Origin: JAVBOD01 sp031551045
GTDB lineage: Bacteria > Bacteroidota > Bacteroidia > Bacteroidales > UBA932
DNA: 11,686 nucleotides
Assembly: GCA_031551045.1 (NCBI GenBank)
Contig: JAVBOD010000116.1
Coordinates: 1-11,686 of the forward strand
Direction: 5' to 3'
Shown: positions 1 through 8,045 of the stretch, piece by piece
Layout: each line of letters begins with the position of its first letter
Position numbering within the stretch: position 1 is the first letter of the stretch
Notes under the pieces: model-generated
Database searches by the model: none
What the model saw: the letters and a program-made list of their open reading frames with translations, nothing else
Told to the model about the DNA's origin: nothing
Made by a program: the position numbers and the translations under genes

Positions 1-21
1 TATTAACCTTAAATTAATCGT

Positions 22-3000
22 ATGAAAAGAATCACATTTTTATTTATGTGCTTGCTATTTGTAAGTGCGTCATGGGCGCAGAATATACAAGTATCAGGCG
101 TGGTAACCGATGCTTCCGACGGACAACCCTTACCGGGAGCACTAGTGCTTGTGAAAGGAACGAAAACTACAGCAATTACCGATGTTAACGGTCATTTTAC
201 GATCACAGCACCGGCAGATGCTTCTCTTGAGTTCTCTTTTGCAAATATGAAAACAACGGTAGTTCCTGTGAATGGTAGAACTACTGTGGATATTGTTCTA
301 GAAGCTGATGTGCGGGAACTGGAAGAGGTATTGGTTATTGCCTATGGTGTTGCAAAGAAAAACACTTACACCGGTTCTGCACAAGCAGTGAAGGCAGAGG
401 TTATTGAAAAGCGGCAAAGCGCAAATATATCTACTGCCTTGCAGGGTTCTGTGGCCGGGGTGCAAGTCATAAACAACACAGCACAACCAGGGGAGGCAGC
501 CAATATCCGTATTCGAGGGATTGGATCGTTAAATGTGAGTTCGGAACCCCTTTGGGTTGTAGATGGAGTTCCTTATAGTGGTTTTATAAACTCGTTGAAT
601 CAGGAAGACATAGAGTCTATGACCGTACTTAAAGATGCCGCTTCTACAGCGCTTTATGGTGCGCGTGCTGCAAATGGTGTAATCCTTGTTACAACGAAGA
701 AAGGAAAGCAAGGGAAACCCTCGATTAGTTTTAAGGCAACGTGGGGAATTTCCGACCGTGCCGTGAAAGAATACGAAAAGTTAGGTGCTGCACAGCAAAT
801 GGAGATGGATTGGGAAGCTTATAGAAATTACCTCATAGGAAAAACCAGCATAATCGGTGCTTTAACACCGGAGCAATACGCGTCTAAAAATCAAGTAACA
901 CAACGTACCAAATACAATCCGGTGTTTATGAGCGGAGTACCTGTTGCCGAACCGGTTGGAACAGACGGGAAAATCGCTCCCGGCACTACGCTTATGTGGG
1001 ATGAAAACTGGTTTGATGCGCTTACACGTACACCTCTTCGTCAGGATTATCAGCTAGCGGTTTCCGGCGGTGTTGATAAAACAACGTACATGTTGTCTTT
1101 GGGCTATTTGGATGAAGAGGGTGTTACCATAGAGTCCGGATTCAAACGTTACAATGCAAGAACTACGGTAGATGTTGAATTGCAAAAATGGCTAAGTACA
1201 GGCTTAATACTTGCCACGGCCTATACTAAATCAGATTTCCCGCTTCAAGAAAGTTCTTCTTTCATCAATCCTTATATTTTCTCCCGTACGATGTCTAACC
1301 TCTATCCGGTTTACAGAAGAAATGCTGATGGGAGTATTATGAATGATGCTGACGGAAACGCTGTTTTTGATACAGGAGACTGGCAAGCAGTAAACATGCG
1401 CCGGCCGGTGGCTTCCGGATCAAATCCGGTGGCTGCAATTAAATATCAGGCGACAAAGTATAGTCGGTGGGCAATAGATCCCACATGGTTTGTAAATATC
1501 AATTTCACTCCATGGTTAAGTTTACGTACGAATGTCTCCGTAAACTATTGGAACGAAGAACGGGACCAGTCATACAGCCGCTTATTGGGCGATGCAAAAG
1601 GATTAGGGCGTATTTATAAATACAGGAACAGTTATCTAAGCCTTACCGCCAACGAGGTACTTACGTTTTCTAACGTATTTGCCGATATTCACTCTGTGAG
1701 CTTTATGCTAGGGCATGAAAGTACATCGACCGAATATAACTACCTATATGGACAAAAAACAGGAACGTATGATGATGATATCCCCGAATGGGATATGGCT
1801 TCAACGATGGAAGCTATGAGTTCCAGAACTGACGAACTTGCCCGTGAAGGATACTTTGGCCGCATTGCGTATGATTATGATGGTAAATATTTTGTAGAAG
1901 GTAGCTATAGGAAAGATGCCTCTTCCCGTTTCTACAAAGATAATCGCTGGGGCGACTTTTGGTCGGCCAGCCTTGGCTGGCGTATCGTACGCGAAAACTT
2001 TATGCAATCCCTATCGTTTATTCACGACTTAAAACTGCGGGCGAGCTATGGTGTGCAGGGAAATGATGCTTTCTCTTCTTGGTTCCCTTATATGGGAACA
2101 GCTAGTGCATCTGGATGGAGCTATACTGGGCTCCCAGGATTCTATTATAATCAAATGGAAAATAAAAAATTAACTTGGGAAAAAAATACGGCTCTCAATA
2201 TAGGTATCGATTATAATTTTTGGGGACGTCTATACGGCTCACTCGAATATTTCCATCGTACCACCAGCGACATGCTTTTTGCCTTGCCTTTAGCTCCCTC
2301 CGATGGATTTACCACATATAATACCAATGCAGGAGAAATGGTAAATCAGGGGATAGAGTTAGATGTAACGGGTGATATTTATAAAAATAGAAAAATTGAG
2401 GTGAGAGCGTCTCTCAACATGTCATACCTGAAGAATGAAATCACAGAACTGCCTTTTAAAGAAAAAGTGCAAGGAACCAAAAAGTGGATGGTGGGCCACG
2501 ACCCCTATTCTTATTATATATATGAATATGCAGGTGTTGATCCGGCAAATGGCGAAGCGCTGTATTGGGCAGACGTGAAAGATGCGAGCGGAAATCCTAC
2601 TGGTGAGCGGAAAACCGTAAACAAAACGGCAAATGCTACGCAATACTATAATGGAACAGCCTTGCCTAAGGTTCAATTAGGTTTCTCTCCATACTTTAGA
2701 GGCTATGGATTTGATGTTTCATTAACTATTACAGGGCAGTTCGGGCATAAGATTTTTGATTCCGCATACCAATCTTTAATGCATGACGGATACCGTTCGG
2801 GTTATGTTTGGTCAAAGGATATCCTTAATAGATGGACTCCAACCAACACCAATACTGATGTCCCGAAAGTTTACGGAGAATCTGTAACCGAGGCGGCAGC
2901 GACTTCCTCCCGCTTCCTATATAACGGAGACTTTTTAAGATTCCGTGCGTTGACCATTGGCTATACAATACCTAAGAAATGGACAGATAAAATCAATGTA

Positions 3001-3156
3001 AAAAATGTAAGAGTGTTTATCCAAGCTGACAATTTTGCTACATTGAAGATAGGTAATATGCCTGATGGCACTGACCCCGAAGTTTTGGACGGAGTACAAG
3101 GTTATAACTCCACAGCGTCCCGTATCTTCTCGGGCGGAATAAACATCACTTTATAA
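22..3156 (+). CDS. SusC/RagA-family TonB-linked outer membrane transporter
   Basis: This 1044-residue protein is a SusC/RagA-type TonB-dependent transporter, which imports oligosaccharides or peptides through the outer membrane using energy from TonB-ExbBD. Residues 1-20 form a signal peptide ending SWAQ. Residues about 22-97 are a carboxypeptidase-regulatory-like beta-sandwich (VSGVVTD, then DVNGHFT), as is usual in this family. A TonB-box-like stretch, EEVLVIAYG, lies at 101-109. The plug follows, with IRIRGIGS near 162-169, PLWVVDGVP at 176-184 and a conserved segment at 197-228 containing LKDAAS and LYGARAANGV. The rest is rich in aromatic beta strands and fits a 22-strand barrel. Length is normal and no frameshift is seen. 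The first ATG gives a proper signal peptide. Only 21 bases precede it, so promoter and regulator cannot be judged. It is co-transcribed with the SusD gene downstream. The substrate cannot be read from the sequence. Confidence 0.95.
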   Translation: MKRITFLFMCLLFVSASWAQNIQVSGVVTDASDGQPLPGALVLVKGTKTTAITDVNGHFTITAPADASLEFSFANMKTTVVPVNGRTTVDIVLEADVRELEEVLVIAYGVAKKNTYTGSAQAVKAEVIEKRQSANISTALQGSVAGVQVINNTAQPGEAANIRIRGIGSLNVSSEPLWVVDGVPYSGFINSLNQEDIESMTVLKDAASTALYGARAANGVILVTTKKGKQGKPSISFKATWGISDRAVKEYEKLGAAQQMEMDWEAYRNYLIGKTSIIGALTPEQYASKNQVTQRTKYNPVFMSGVPVAEPVGTDGKIAPGTTLMWDENWFDALTRTPLRQDYQLAVSGGVDKTTYMLSLGYLDEEGVTIESGFKRYNARTTVDVELQKWLSTGLILATAYTKSDFPLQESSSFINPYIFSRTMSNLYPVYRRNADGSIMNDADGNAVFDTGDWQAVNMRRPVASGSNPVAAIKYQATKYSRWAIDPTWFVNINFTPWLSLRTNVSVNYWNEERDQSYSRLLGDAKGLGRIYKYRNSYLSLTANEVLTFSNVFADIHSVSFMLGHESTSTEYNYLYGQKTGTYDDDIPEWDMASTMEAMSSRTDELAREGYFGRIAYDYDGKYFVEGSYRKDASSRFYKDNRWGDFWSASLGWRIVRENFMQSLSFIHDLKLRASYGVQGNDAFSSWFPYMGTASASGWSYTGLPGFYYNQMENKKLTWEKNTALNIGIDYNFWGRLYGSLEYFHRTTSDMLFALPLAPSDGFTTYNTNAGEMVNQGIELDVTGDIYKNRKIEVRASLNMSYLKNEITELPFKEKVQGTKKWMVGHDPYSYYIYEYAGVDPANGEALYWADVKDASGNPTGERKTVNKTANATQYYNGTALPKVQLGFSPYFRGYGFDVSLTITGQFGHKIFDSAYQSLMHDGYRSGYVWSKDILNRWTPTNTNTDVPKVYGESVTEAAATSSRFLYNGDFLRFRALTIGYTIPKKWTDKINVKNVRVFIQADNFATLKIGNMPDGTDPEVLDGVQGYNSTASRIFSGGINITL

Positions 3157-3177
3157 TAAATGTAAAAATAAAGAAAT

Positions 3178-4701
3178 ATGAAAAAAATAATACTTTCACT
3201 TATAGTCTTCGCCGTTTTGTGTTCCTGTAGTGATGATTTTTTAGACAGGCAGCCAACAAACGTGAAGGATATTGCTACATTAACAGCGACAGCGGACGGA
3301 GCTCAAAACTATATGAATGCCGTTTACAAATTCAATCAATCTTATTCACCCAATGGAGTTTCCCAACATGATAACATTGGAGTTATGGGACGAATGATAA
3401 TTGACGATATTTCAGGTTTGGATGTTATATGCCCTGCCAACTGGTTTACTTACCAATATCAATTTGTTGAATCTCAAAGGCTCGAAAACCATAACCGTGC
3501 AGGATATAATTGGGCATGGGCCTATATGCTTATAAAGGATTGTAATGTTATTATTACCGCAGGAGCTCCAAAAGAAGCATCGGACAGCAGATGGAAAAAC
3601 GTTTTAGGACAAGCTTATGCTATGCGAGCTTGGGCTTTTTATCAATTATGCGGCCTATACCAAAAACATTACAGGGTTGGAAAAGATTTACCCGGATTTC
3701 CGCTTTTACTGGATCCTCCTACCGGAGATGCAGAAAAAGATAGCCGCCCGAGAGGGAAATTGAGCGATGTATATAACCAAATGGTAAAAGACTTAAAAGA
3801 GGCGACTACCAGACTCACTGCATCCCGTTTATCGAAAGGACATATAAACCTCAACACTGCTCAAGGTATTCTAGCAAGGGTATATACAGATATGGCCTAT
3901 GTTGACCCTACATTATGGGATCAGGTTATCACACTTACTCAAAGTGCCCGCGAAGGATTTCCACTAATGACCAAAGTAGCTTATAAAGAAGGATTCAGCG
4001 CTCCTAACGGAGAATGGATTTGGTGTGTGATACAAGATAAACAGTCAAATATTGGTTATGCAAACCTTTTCTCTTTTTATGATTTAAAAAGATCTTTCGG
4101 ATACTTTAATATGCGCGCCGATTCTAGTTTTATAGCATCGTTTACTGCTACCGATTGCCGTAAGTTATTTACGGATTTAACAGATACTACGAAGAGCCCA
4201 ATAGTATATCCGGCAAATAAAGATCGGTTCTCGATTACTAAATTCAAGGATAATACTGATCTTACAGGGAATATTATTCTCATGCGTGCTGCTGAAATGT
4301 ACCTGCTGGAAGCGGAAGCAAAAGCGAATAAAGATGATTTGTCCGGTGCGCAGCAATTGGTTGATATTATTAGAGCGGCTCGTATTGATGGCTATACCAG
4401 TGTGCCCGCACCTGCTACTCGAGATGAAATGTTGGAGGTGATCTGGAAAGAGCGTCGGAAAGAACTGTACGGAGAGGGTTTTGCATTGAGGGATATTACC
4501 CGTTTCGGATGGTTTGTTAATGGAGATAAAGCTTTAAGAAATTCAAAATACCATCTTGCCGGCTTGGGAATTCCTAACGGAACGAATAATTATAATACTC
4601 CAAAGCCTGAAGATAATGACTACCGATATTTTAATCAAATTCCAAGGTCTGAATTTGAAAATAATACGAAATTGGATAAATCGAAAGACCAAAATCCTTA
4701 A
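3178..4701 (+). CDS. SusD/RagB-family nutrient-binding surface lipoprotein
   Basis: This 507-residue protein is the SusD/RagB partner of the upstream transporter. SusD proteins cap the SusC barrel at the cell surface and bind the ligand. Residues 1-17 are a lipoprotein signal ending LCSC. Cys17 is the likely lipidated residue, although Cys15 is also possible. The acidic SDDF just after it fits the Bacteroidota surface-export signal. Helical, TPR-like SusD features are seen at 110-125 (WAWAYMLIKDCN), 147-160 (YAMRAWAFYQLCGL), 368-382 (LMRAAEMYLLEAEAK) and 424-444, where KERRKELYGEGFALRDITRFG-type sequence is the family hallmark. The gene starts 21 bases after the transporter stop codon and has no Shine-Dalgarno sequence, as is normal in this phylum. 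A terminator follows it, which ends the operon without any enzyme gene. The family assignment is firm; the ligand is unknown. Confidence 0.94.
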   Translation: MKKIILSLIVFAVLCSCSDDFLDRQPTNVKDIATLTATADGAQNYMNAVYKFNQSYSPNGVSQHDNIGVMGRMIIDDISGLDVICPANWFTYQYQFVESQRLENHNRAGYNWAWAYMLIKDCNVIITAGAPKEASDSRWKNVLGQAYAMRAWAFYQLCGLYQKHYRVGKDLPGFPLLLDPPTGDAEKDSRPRGKLSDVYNQMVKDLKEATTRLTASRLSKGHINLNTAQGILARVYTDMAYVDPTLWDQVITLTQSAREGFPLMTKVAYKEGFSAPNGEWIWCVIQDKQSNIGYANLFSFYDLKRSFGYFNMRADSSFIASFTATDCRKLFTDLTDTTKSPIVYPANKDRFSITKFKDNTDLTGNIILMRAAEMYLLEAEAKANKDDLSGAQQLVDIIRAARIDGYTSVPAPATRDEMLEVIWKERRKELYGEGFALRDITRFGWFVNGDKALRNSKYHLAGLGIPNGTNNYNTPKPEDNDYRYFNQIPRSEFENNTKLDKSKDQNP

Positions 4702-4722
4702 TGTATGAAGAAACGACAACAA

Positions 4723-4761
4723 CGACTAGCTGGCTAATAAGTTGAGTTATTTGGTTAGTCG
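4723..4761 (+). other. Imperfect hairpin before the SusCD terminator
   Basis: CGACTA at 4723-4728 can pair with TAGTCG at 4756-4761, and AATAA at 4736-4740 with TTATT at 4747-4751, leaving a six-base loop and an unequal internal loop. It sits just after the SusD stop codon and directly before the strong terminator. It may help stabilise the 3' end of the mRNA, but it could be incidental. Confidence 0.35.
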
Positions 4762-4764
4762 CCG

Positions 4765-4798
4765 GAGGGGTGTCCATAGCGGGCATCCCTCTTTTTTT
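4765..4798 (+). terminator. Intrinsic terminator of the SusCD operon
   Basis: The arms GAGGGGTGTCC (4765-4775) and GGGCATCCCTC (4781-4791) form an 11-bp stem with two G-U pairs around the loop ATAGC. Seven T residues follow (4792-4798). This is a textbook Rho-independent terminator, 63 bases after the SusD stop codon. Confidence 0.9.
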
Positions 4799-4895
4799 GG
4801 AATCCATCAGGCAGGATTTTGCATAATTAAATCCGCTTTTTATCCTTTCCCAAAATTTTAACAGGAATAATAAGGGGTATCTGCCAAAAATGAAG

Positions 4896-4903
4896 TATCT
4901 TTA
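4896..4903 (+). promoter_or_regulatory. Possible Bacteroidota -7 element before the 4936 gene
   Basis: TATCTTTA matches the -7 consensus TAnnTTTG at all but the last base and lies 32 bases before the ATG at 4936. I see no convincing TTTG at the usual -33 spacing. A promoter is expected here because the previous operon is terminated at 4798. Confidence 0.4.
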
Positions 4904-4935
4904 ACATTTAAAAAACCGAAATAGTTAATTTTAAT

Positions 4936-6072
4936 ATGACAACGAAACAGGCTCTTTCGCTTATTCTTGCAATGCTTATATCACTGCCTTCTTATGCCCA
5001 AAGCAACTATCGAAGGGGTTATGTTATAACGCACGAAAACGACACGGTACACGGTTGGATCGATTACCGTACCGATCAAATGAATGCCATGGTTTGCAAT
5101 TTTAAGATAACGTTGGAAGATAATGCGCAAACTTTCTTTCCCGGACAGATTCCCGGATTCCGTTATGTGGACGATGGAAAATTTTATATTTCCCGTGTAA
5201 TAAAATTAAATAAAGAACAACGGACTGTTTTTTTGGAATATCTGTTGCAGGGCATTATGAATTTATATTATTATGAAGATATAACTGATAATATGGGATA
5301 TTATTGCTTTGAAGATGGAGACGGAGAAATGACCATTGTTACTAAAAAAGAAGACGAGATAATCAGCCTGAAAGGTCGCTTAGTAAATAAGCAGGATATC
5401 ATATACAAAGGAGTGATTGACTATCTGTTTCGGGATTATGAGCCGCTGAAAAAAGACGTTCAGAACCTTAATTTTTCGCATACCTCCATGATTAATCTCA
5501 CGAAAGATTATCATAATTTGGTCTGCACTACCGGAGAACCGTGCATAGAATTTGAAACCAAACAGGATAAACATCCGATAAAATATAAATTCTCCATTTA
5601 TGGCGGAGTACAGTGGCCGCATTTTAAGGACGAAAACAGGTTGCCGGAATTTTCGCAGGCATACCCGTTAATCGGAGGACGGGTAGCTGTTTCTACTCCC
5701 AGAAAATTAAAATCGCTGAGTTTTATAACGGATGTTGCTGTCTCCAAGTTTCAATTTAAAGAATATGAGAGCTGGTCTTCGGAGACTTATTACCTGGACG
5801 AAGCCCTCAATCTGAATGTGGCGATAGGAGGGAACTATACTTATCATAAAGGGCTTGTCCGGCCAATGGCAGAAGCAGGGCTCTCTTCCTATTTTTTGAC
5901 ACAAGGCTTTGGTTTTTCGATGGGATATTTTGTAGGCGCAGGGCTTCATTTTAAGGTGGGAAAAGAACATTTTATTACCTGTGCAGCGGCTTATACGGTG
6001 ATCTTGGAAGACCTGTTTTGGGGCGCTAAAACGGCAGATTTTATTCAGTTGAAAGCGGGTTTTATATTTTAA
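4936..6072 (+). CDS. Secreted protein of unknown function, probable outer-membrane beta-barrel
   Basis: I recognise the type of this 378-residue protein but not its function. Residues 1-22 form a signal peptide ending SYAQ. Mature residues 28-44 (GYVITHENDTVHGWIDY) match a motif seen at the N-terminus of many uncharacterised secreted Bacteroidota proteins. A mixed strand-rich region runs to about residue 205. From about 215 to the end, alternating aromatic and glycine-rich strands, closing with LKAGFIF and a terminal Phe, suggest a small outer-membrane beta-barrel. No catalytic motif is visible. The gene has its own space on both sides and a possible -7 element upstream, so it is probably transcribed alone. 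Location in the outer membrane is inferred from the signal peptide and C-terminal strand pattern. A role in SusCD uptake is not supported, because the SusCD terminator separates them. Confidence 0.75.
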   Translation: MTTKQALSLILAMLISLPSYAQSNYRRGYVITHENDTVHGWIDYRTDQMNAMVCNFKITLEDNAQTFFPGQIPGFRYVDDGKFYISRVIKLNKEQRTVFLEYLLQGIMNLYYYEDITDNMGYYCFEDGDGEMTIVTKKEDEIISLKGRLVNKQDIIYKGVIDYLFRDYEPLKKDVQNLNFSHTSMINLTKDYHNLVCTTGEPCIEFETKQDKHPIKYKFSIYGGVQWPHFKDENRLPEFSQAYPLIGGRVAVSTPRKLKSLSFITDVAVSKFQFKEYESWSSETYYLDEALNLNVAIGGNYTYHKGLVRPMAEAGLSSYFLTQGFGFSMGYFVGAGLHFKVGKEHFITCAAAYTVILEDLFWGAKTADFIQLKAGFIF

Positions 6073-6096
6073 AGCGAAAAGCATTCGTTCCTTTTT
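6073..6096 (+). terminator. Weak possible terminator after the 4936 gene
   Basis: AGCGAA (6073-6078) can pair with TTCGTT (6084-6089) around the loop AAGCA, with one G-U pair. CC and five T residues follow. The position, directly after the stop codon, is right, but the stem is short and the call is weak. Confidence 0.3.
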
Positions 6097-6143
6097 ATTG
6101 AAATTATAATTTGCCACATCCCGGGGATACTGCTATTCCTTCT

Positions 6144-6151
6144 TATTTTTG
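6144..6151 (+). promoter_or_regulatory. Bacteroidota -7 promoter element for the PfoR-like gene
   Basis: TATTTTTG is an exact match to TAnnTTTG, 19 bases before the ATG at 6171. Transcription would start near 6157, giving a leader of roughly 14 bases. The nearest upstream TTTG (6110-6113) is too far for the usual -33 spacing, so only the -7 half is supported. Confidence 0.5.
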
Positions 6152-6170
6152 TACTCCTATTCAATTCATT

Positions 6171-7181
6171 ATGCTCAAAACACACGTTGCCTTTTTTAAG
6201 AAATATGTGATAGATGCGCTGTCGTTCATGGCGCTGGGACTTTTCTCTTCGTTGATATTAGGCTTAATCATTGCGCAGTTTGCCAAGATTGAATTATTGG
6301 CATTTCTGCAGCCGGTGGCCGATATGTTATCGGCAAAATCGCCGGTGGTGGGCGCGGCAATTGGAGTTGCCATTGCGTATGGTTTAGGCGTGGCGCCGTT
6401 GGTGTTATTTGCATCAGCAGCGGTGGGCGCTTTGGGATATCATTATGGAGGCCCGGTTGGTTCTTATGTTGCCGTAGTTGTCGGCGCAGCGTTGGGAAAT
6501 CTGATTTCGAAGAAAACGCCGGTAGATATTATCCTTACGCCAATGCTGACTATCATTGCGGGATTTTTGATAGCGTTGCTTGTGGGGCCGCTACTTAATT
6601 CGCTGATGCTTTCACTGGGGGCGCTGGTTAACAAAGCTACGGAGTTAAACCCGTTCTGGATGGGAATAGTGGTGTCGGTGGTTGTGGGCATGGTGCTAAC
6701 GCTTCCGATTAGTTCTGCGGCGCTATGCATCATGTTGAATCTCGACGGGTTGGCGGCCGGAGCGGCTACTATTGGCTGTTGTGCACAGATGATTGGTTTT
6801 GCCGTAATAAGCTATAAAGATAACGGTATCGGAGGATTACTTTCGCAAGGTTTGGGAACTTCGATGTTGCAAATAGGAAATATTTTCAAAAAGCCGGTTA
6901 TTTGGATAGCGCCTACCTTAGCGGCGGCTCTTTTAGGCCCGGTATCGACCATGGTTTTTAAAATCAGCAGCAATGCATTGGGGGCGGGGATGGGCACCAG
7001 CGGATTGGTGGGCCCGATTGCGACTTACTCCGTTATGACGGAAATTCCCGGCGCGGATAAATGGATGGTGACAGCCGAAATTGTCTTGCTTTATTTCCTC
7101 TTACCCGCTGTTCTTTCGTTGCTGATTAATGCTTTTCTACGCAAGAAAAAATGGATTGTTGATGGAGATATGAAAATATAG
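6171..7181 (+). CDS. PfoR-like PTS EIIC_2-family membrane protein
   Basis: This 336-residue, very hydrophobic protein resembles the PTS_EIIC_2/PfoR family, membrane proteins related to the IIC channel of sugar phosphotransferase systems. About eight to ten membrane segments can be seen, for example at 17-37, 58-90, 97-112, 119-145, 162-186, 243-263 and 301-322, with a basic tail after 323. The stretch KTPVDIILTP (115-124), the GC-rich turn IGCCAQMIGF (201-210) and the glycine-rich GAGMGTSGLVGP (271-282) fit this family. No EIIA histidine domain or EIIB cysteine domain is fused or encoded nearby, so sugar phosphorylation by this protein is doubtful. PfoR of Clostridium perfringens was named as a regulator, but its biochemistry is unsettled. 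I start at ATG 6171 because an in-frame TTG start at 6111 would add a non-hydrophobic leader and would lie upstream of the likely promoter. Confidence 0.82.
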   Translation: MLKTHVAFFKKYVIDALSFMALGLFSSLILGLIIAQFAKIELLAFLQPVADMLSAKSPVVGAAIGVAIAYGLGVAPLVLFASAAVGALGYHYGGPVGSYVAVVVGAALGNLISKKTPVDIILTPMLTIIAGFLIALLVGPLLNSLMLSLGALVNKATELNPFWMGIVVSVVVGMVLTLPISSAALCIMLNLDGLAAGAATIGCCAQMIGFAVISYKDNGIGGLLSQGLGTSMLQIGNIFKKPVIWIAPTLAAALLGPVSTMVFKISSNALGAGMGTSGLVGPIATYSVMTEIPGADKWMVTAEIVLLYFLLPAVLSLLINAFLRKKKWIVDGDMKI

Positions 7182-7197
7182 CTTAAAATTAATTTTA

Positions 7198-7266
7198 ACC
7201 ACTAAGTTCACTAAGAGCACTGAGGTTTAAAATCTCTTTCTTAGTGTCCTCCGTGAACTTTGTGGT
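7198..7266. repeat. Intergenic inverted repeat with 9-base periodic arms
   Basis: Two 27-base arms, 7198-7224 and 7240-7266, are inverted copies that agree at 21 of 27 positions, with a 15-base AT-rich centre. Each arm repeats inside itself: the left arm reads CACTAAG, CACTAAG, CACTGAG at 9-base spacing, and the right arm shows the complementary pattern. It fills the space between the converging genes ending at 7181 and 7279, so it could act as a two-way transcription end. Similar CACTAAG/CTTAGTG-type intergenic repeats occur in other bacterial genomes, from memory. There is no long T-run, so terminator function is only possible. Confidence 0.75.
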
Positions 7267-7278
7267 GAATGATTTTAG

Positions 7279-8040
7279 TTACTGTTTTTCCGGTAAATAT
7301 TTCCAAAACCGTTTGGGTAAATGCTGGCGATGCAATTTCGGATTGGCGCGCTCTTTAATAGAAATCGCCTTGAAATAATTTTTCCAGAGTTGTTGGAATA
7401 GCTGCTCGTCCTCGGCGGCTTGCGCATCGTTCAGCTTGCCGGTTTCGAAATTGAAATCCAACTTATCAAACGTGATTTCTTTTGTTTTATGTAAGTCGTA
7501 ATACAAGCCGTAGCGGCGTTTTACATCGTAGATAATCCATGGTTGGTCGGCAAAGCGGTCTTCAAAAAAATCGACAACCAGCGGCAACACATTATACATC
7601 GGCTCGATGGGTGCGAAGAAAATTCCGTCGGCGGTTTTTTGAAAACGCACGAACATCCGCATACGTTCCGCTTCGCGGCTTACTTTCCGATAAATATTCG
7701 TAGCTTGCAACACATCGGTATCGCTGAAATTTGTTTCGATGGATTTGGCGCCGGCAAAGGCTTTTTGCATATAACGGAACAACAACATTTCGATACCGGG
7801 CAATTCCGATAGAAAAACTACCGACAACATATTACATGCCTGCTTCGAAAGTTTTTTATGCAGTCCGTTCCACACGCGGCGTGCTTTTGTTTCGTCGGTC
7901 AGTACCGTCCATACATTTCCAGGGAATAACGACGGTTCTTCTTCTCCGCAAATTTTGTCCGGAAAATTTTTTGTGTCGTAGGCATCGAAAACAAGCGTCA
8001 ACAAGCCTTCAAATGTTTTATCGTAGAGGTAGCAGTGCAT
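7279..8040 (-). CDS. DUF4130 protein, partner of radical SAM DNA-repair-type protein
   Basis: This 253-residue protein belongs to the DUF4130 family (the TIGR03915-type 'probable DNA metabolism' protein), which occurs next to the radical SAM protein encoded just upstream. The N-terminus MHCYLYDKTFEG is typical of the family. The conserved core runs from about 115 to 250, including VSREAERMRMFVRF (120-133), FAPIEPMYN (142-150), WIIYDVKRRYGLYYD (168-182) and the C-terminal block NYFKAISIKERANPKLHRQH (221-240) followed by LPKRFWKYLP. In many genomes this domain is fused to a uracil-DNA-glycosylase-like domain. Here it is stand-alone and no glycosylase gene is in view. I start at 8040, five bases after the radical SAM stop codon. 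The open frame extends to 8172, but that part overlaps the upstream gene and is unlike the family. The biochemical function is unknown. Confidence 0.88.
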   Translation of the reverse strand: MHCYLYDKTFEGLLTLVFDAYDTKNFPDKICGEEEPSLFPGNVWTVLTDETKARRVWNGLHKKLSKQACNMLSVVFLSELPGIEMLLFRYMQKAFAGAKSIETNFSDTDVLQATNIYRKVSREAERMRMFVRFQKTADGIFFAPIEPMYNVLPLVVDFFEDRFADQPWIIYDVKRRYGLYYDLHKTKEITFDKLDFNFETGKLNDAQAAEDEQLFQQLWKNYFKAISIKERANPKLHRQHLPKRFWKYLPEKQ

Positions 8041-8045
8041 GTAAT

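Noticed and set aside
5707..6117. 136-codon minus-strand frame opposite the secreted barrel protein
   Set aside because: Its composition is basic and cysteine-scattered with no domain, and the plus-strand gene has a signal peptide and barrel pattern.
6111..6170. Upstream TTG start for the PfoR-like gene
   Set aside because: It would add a non-hydrophobic 20-residue leader and lies before the consensus -7 element at 6144-6151; ATG 6171 gives a normal N-terminus.
7198..7266. CRISPR array or direct-repeat array
   Set aside because: The repeated units are 9 bases at contiguous spacing and inverted between arms; there are no spacers and no cas genes.
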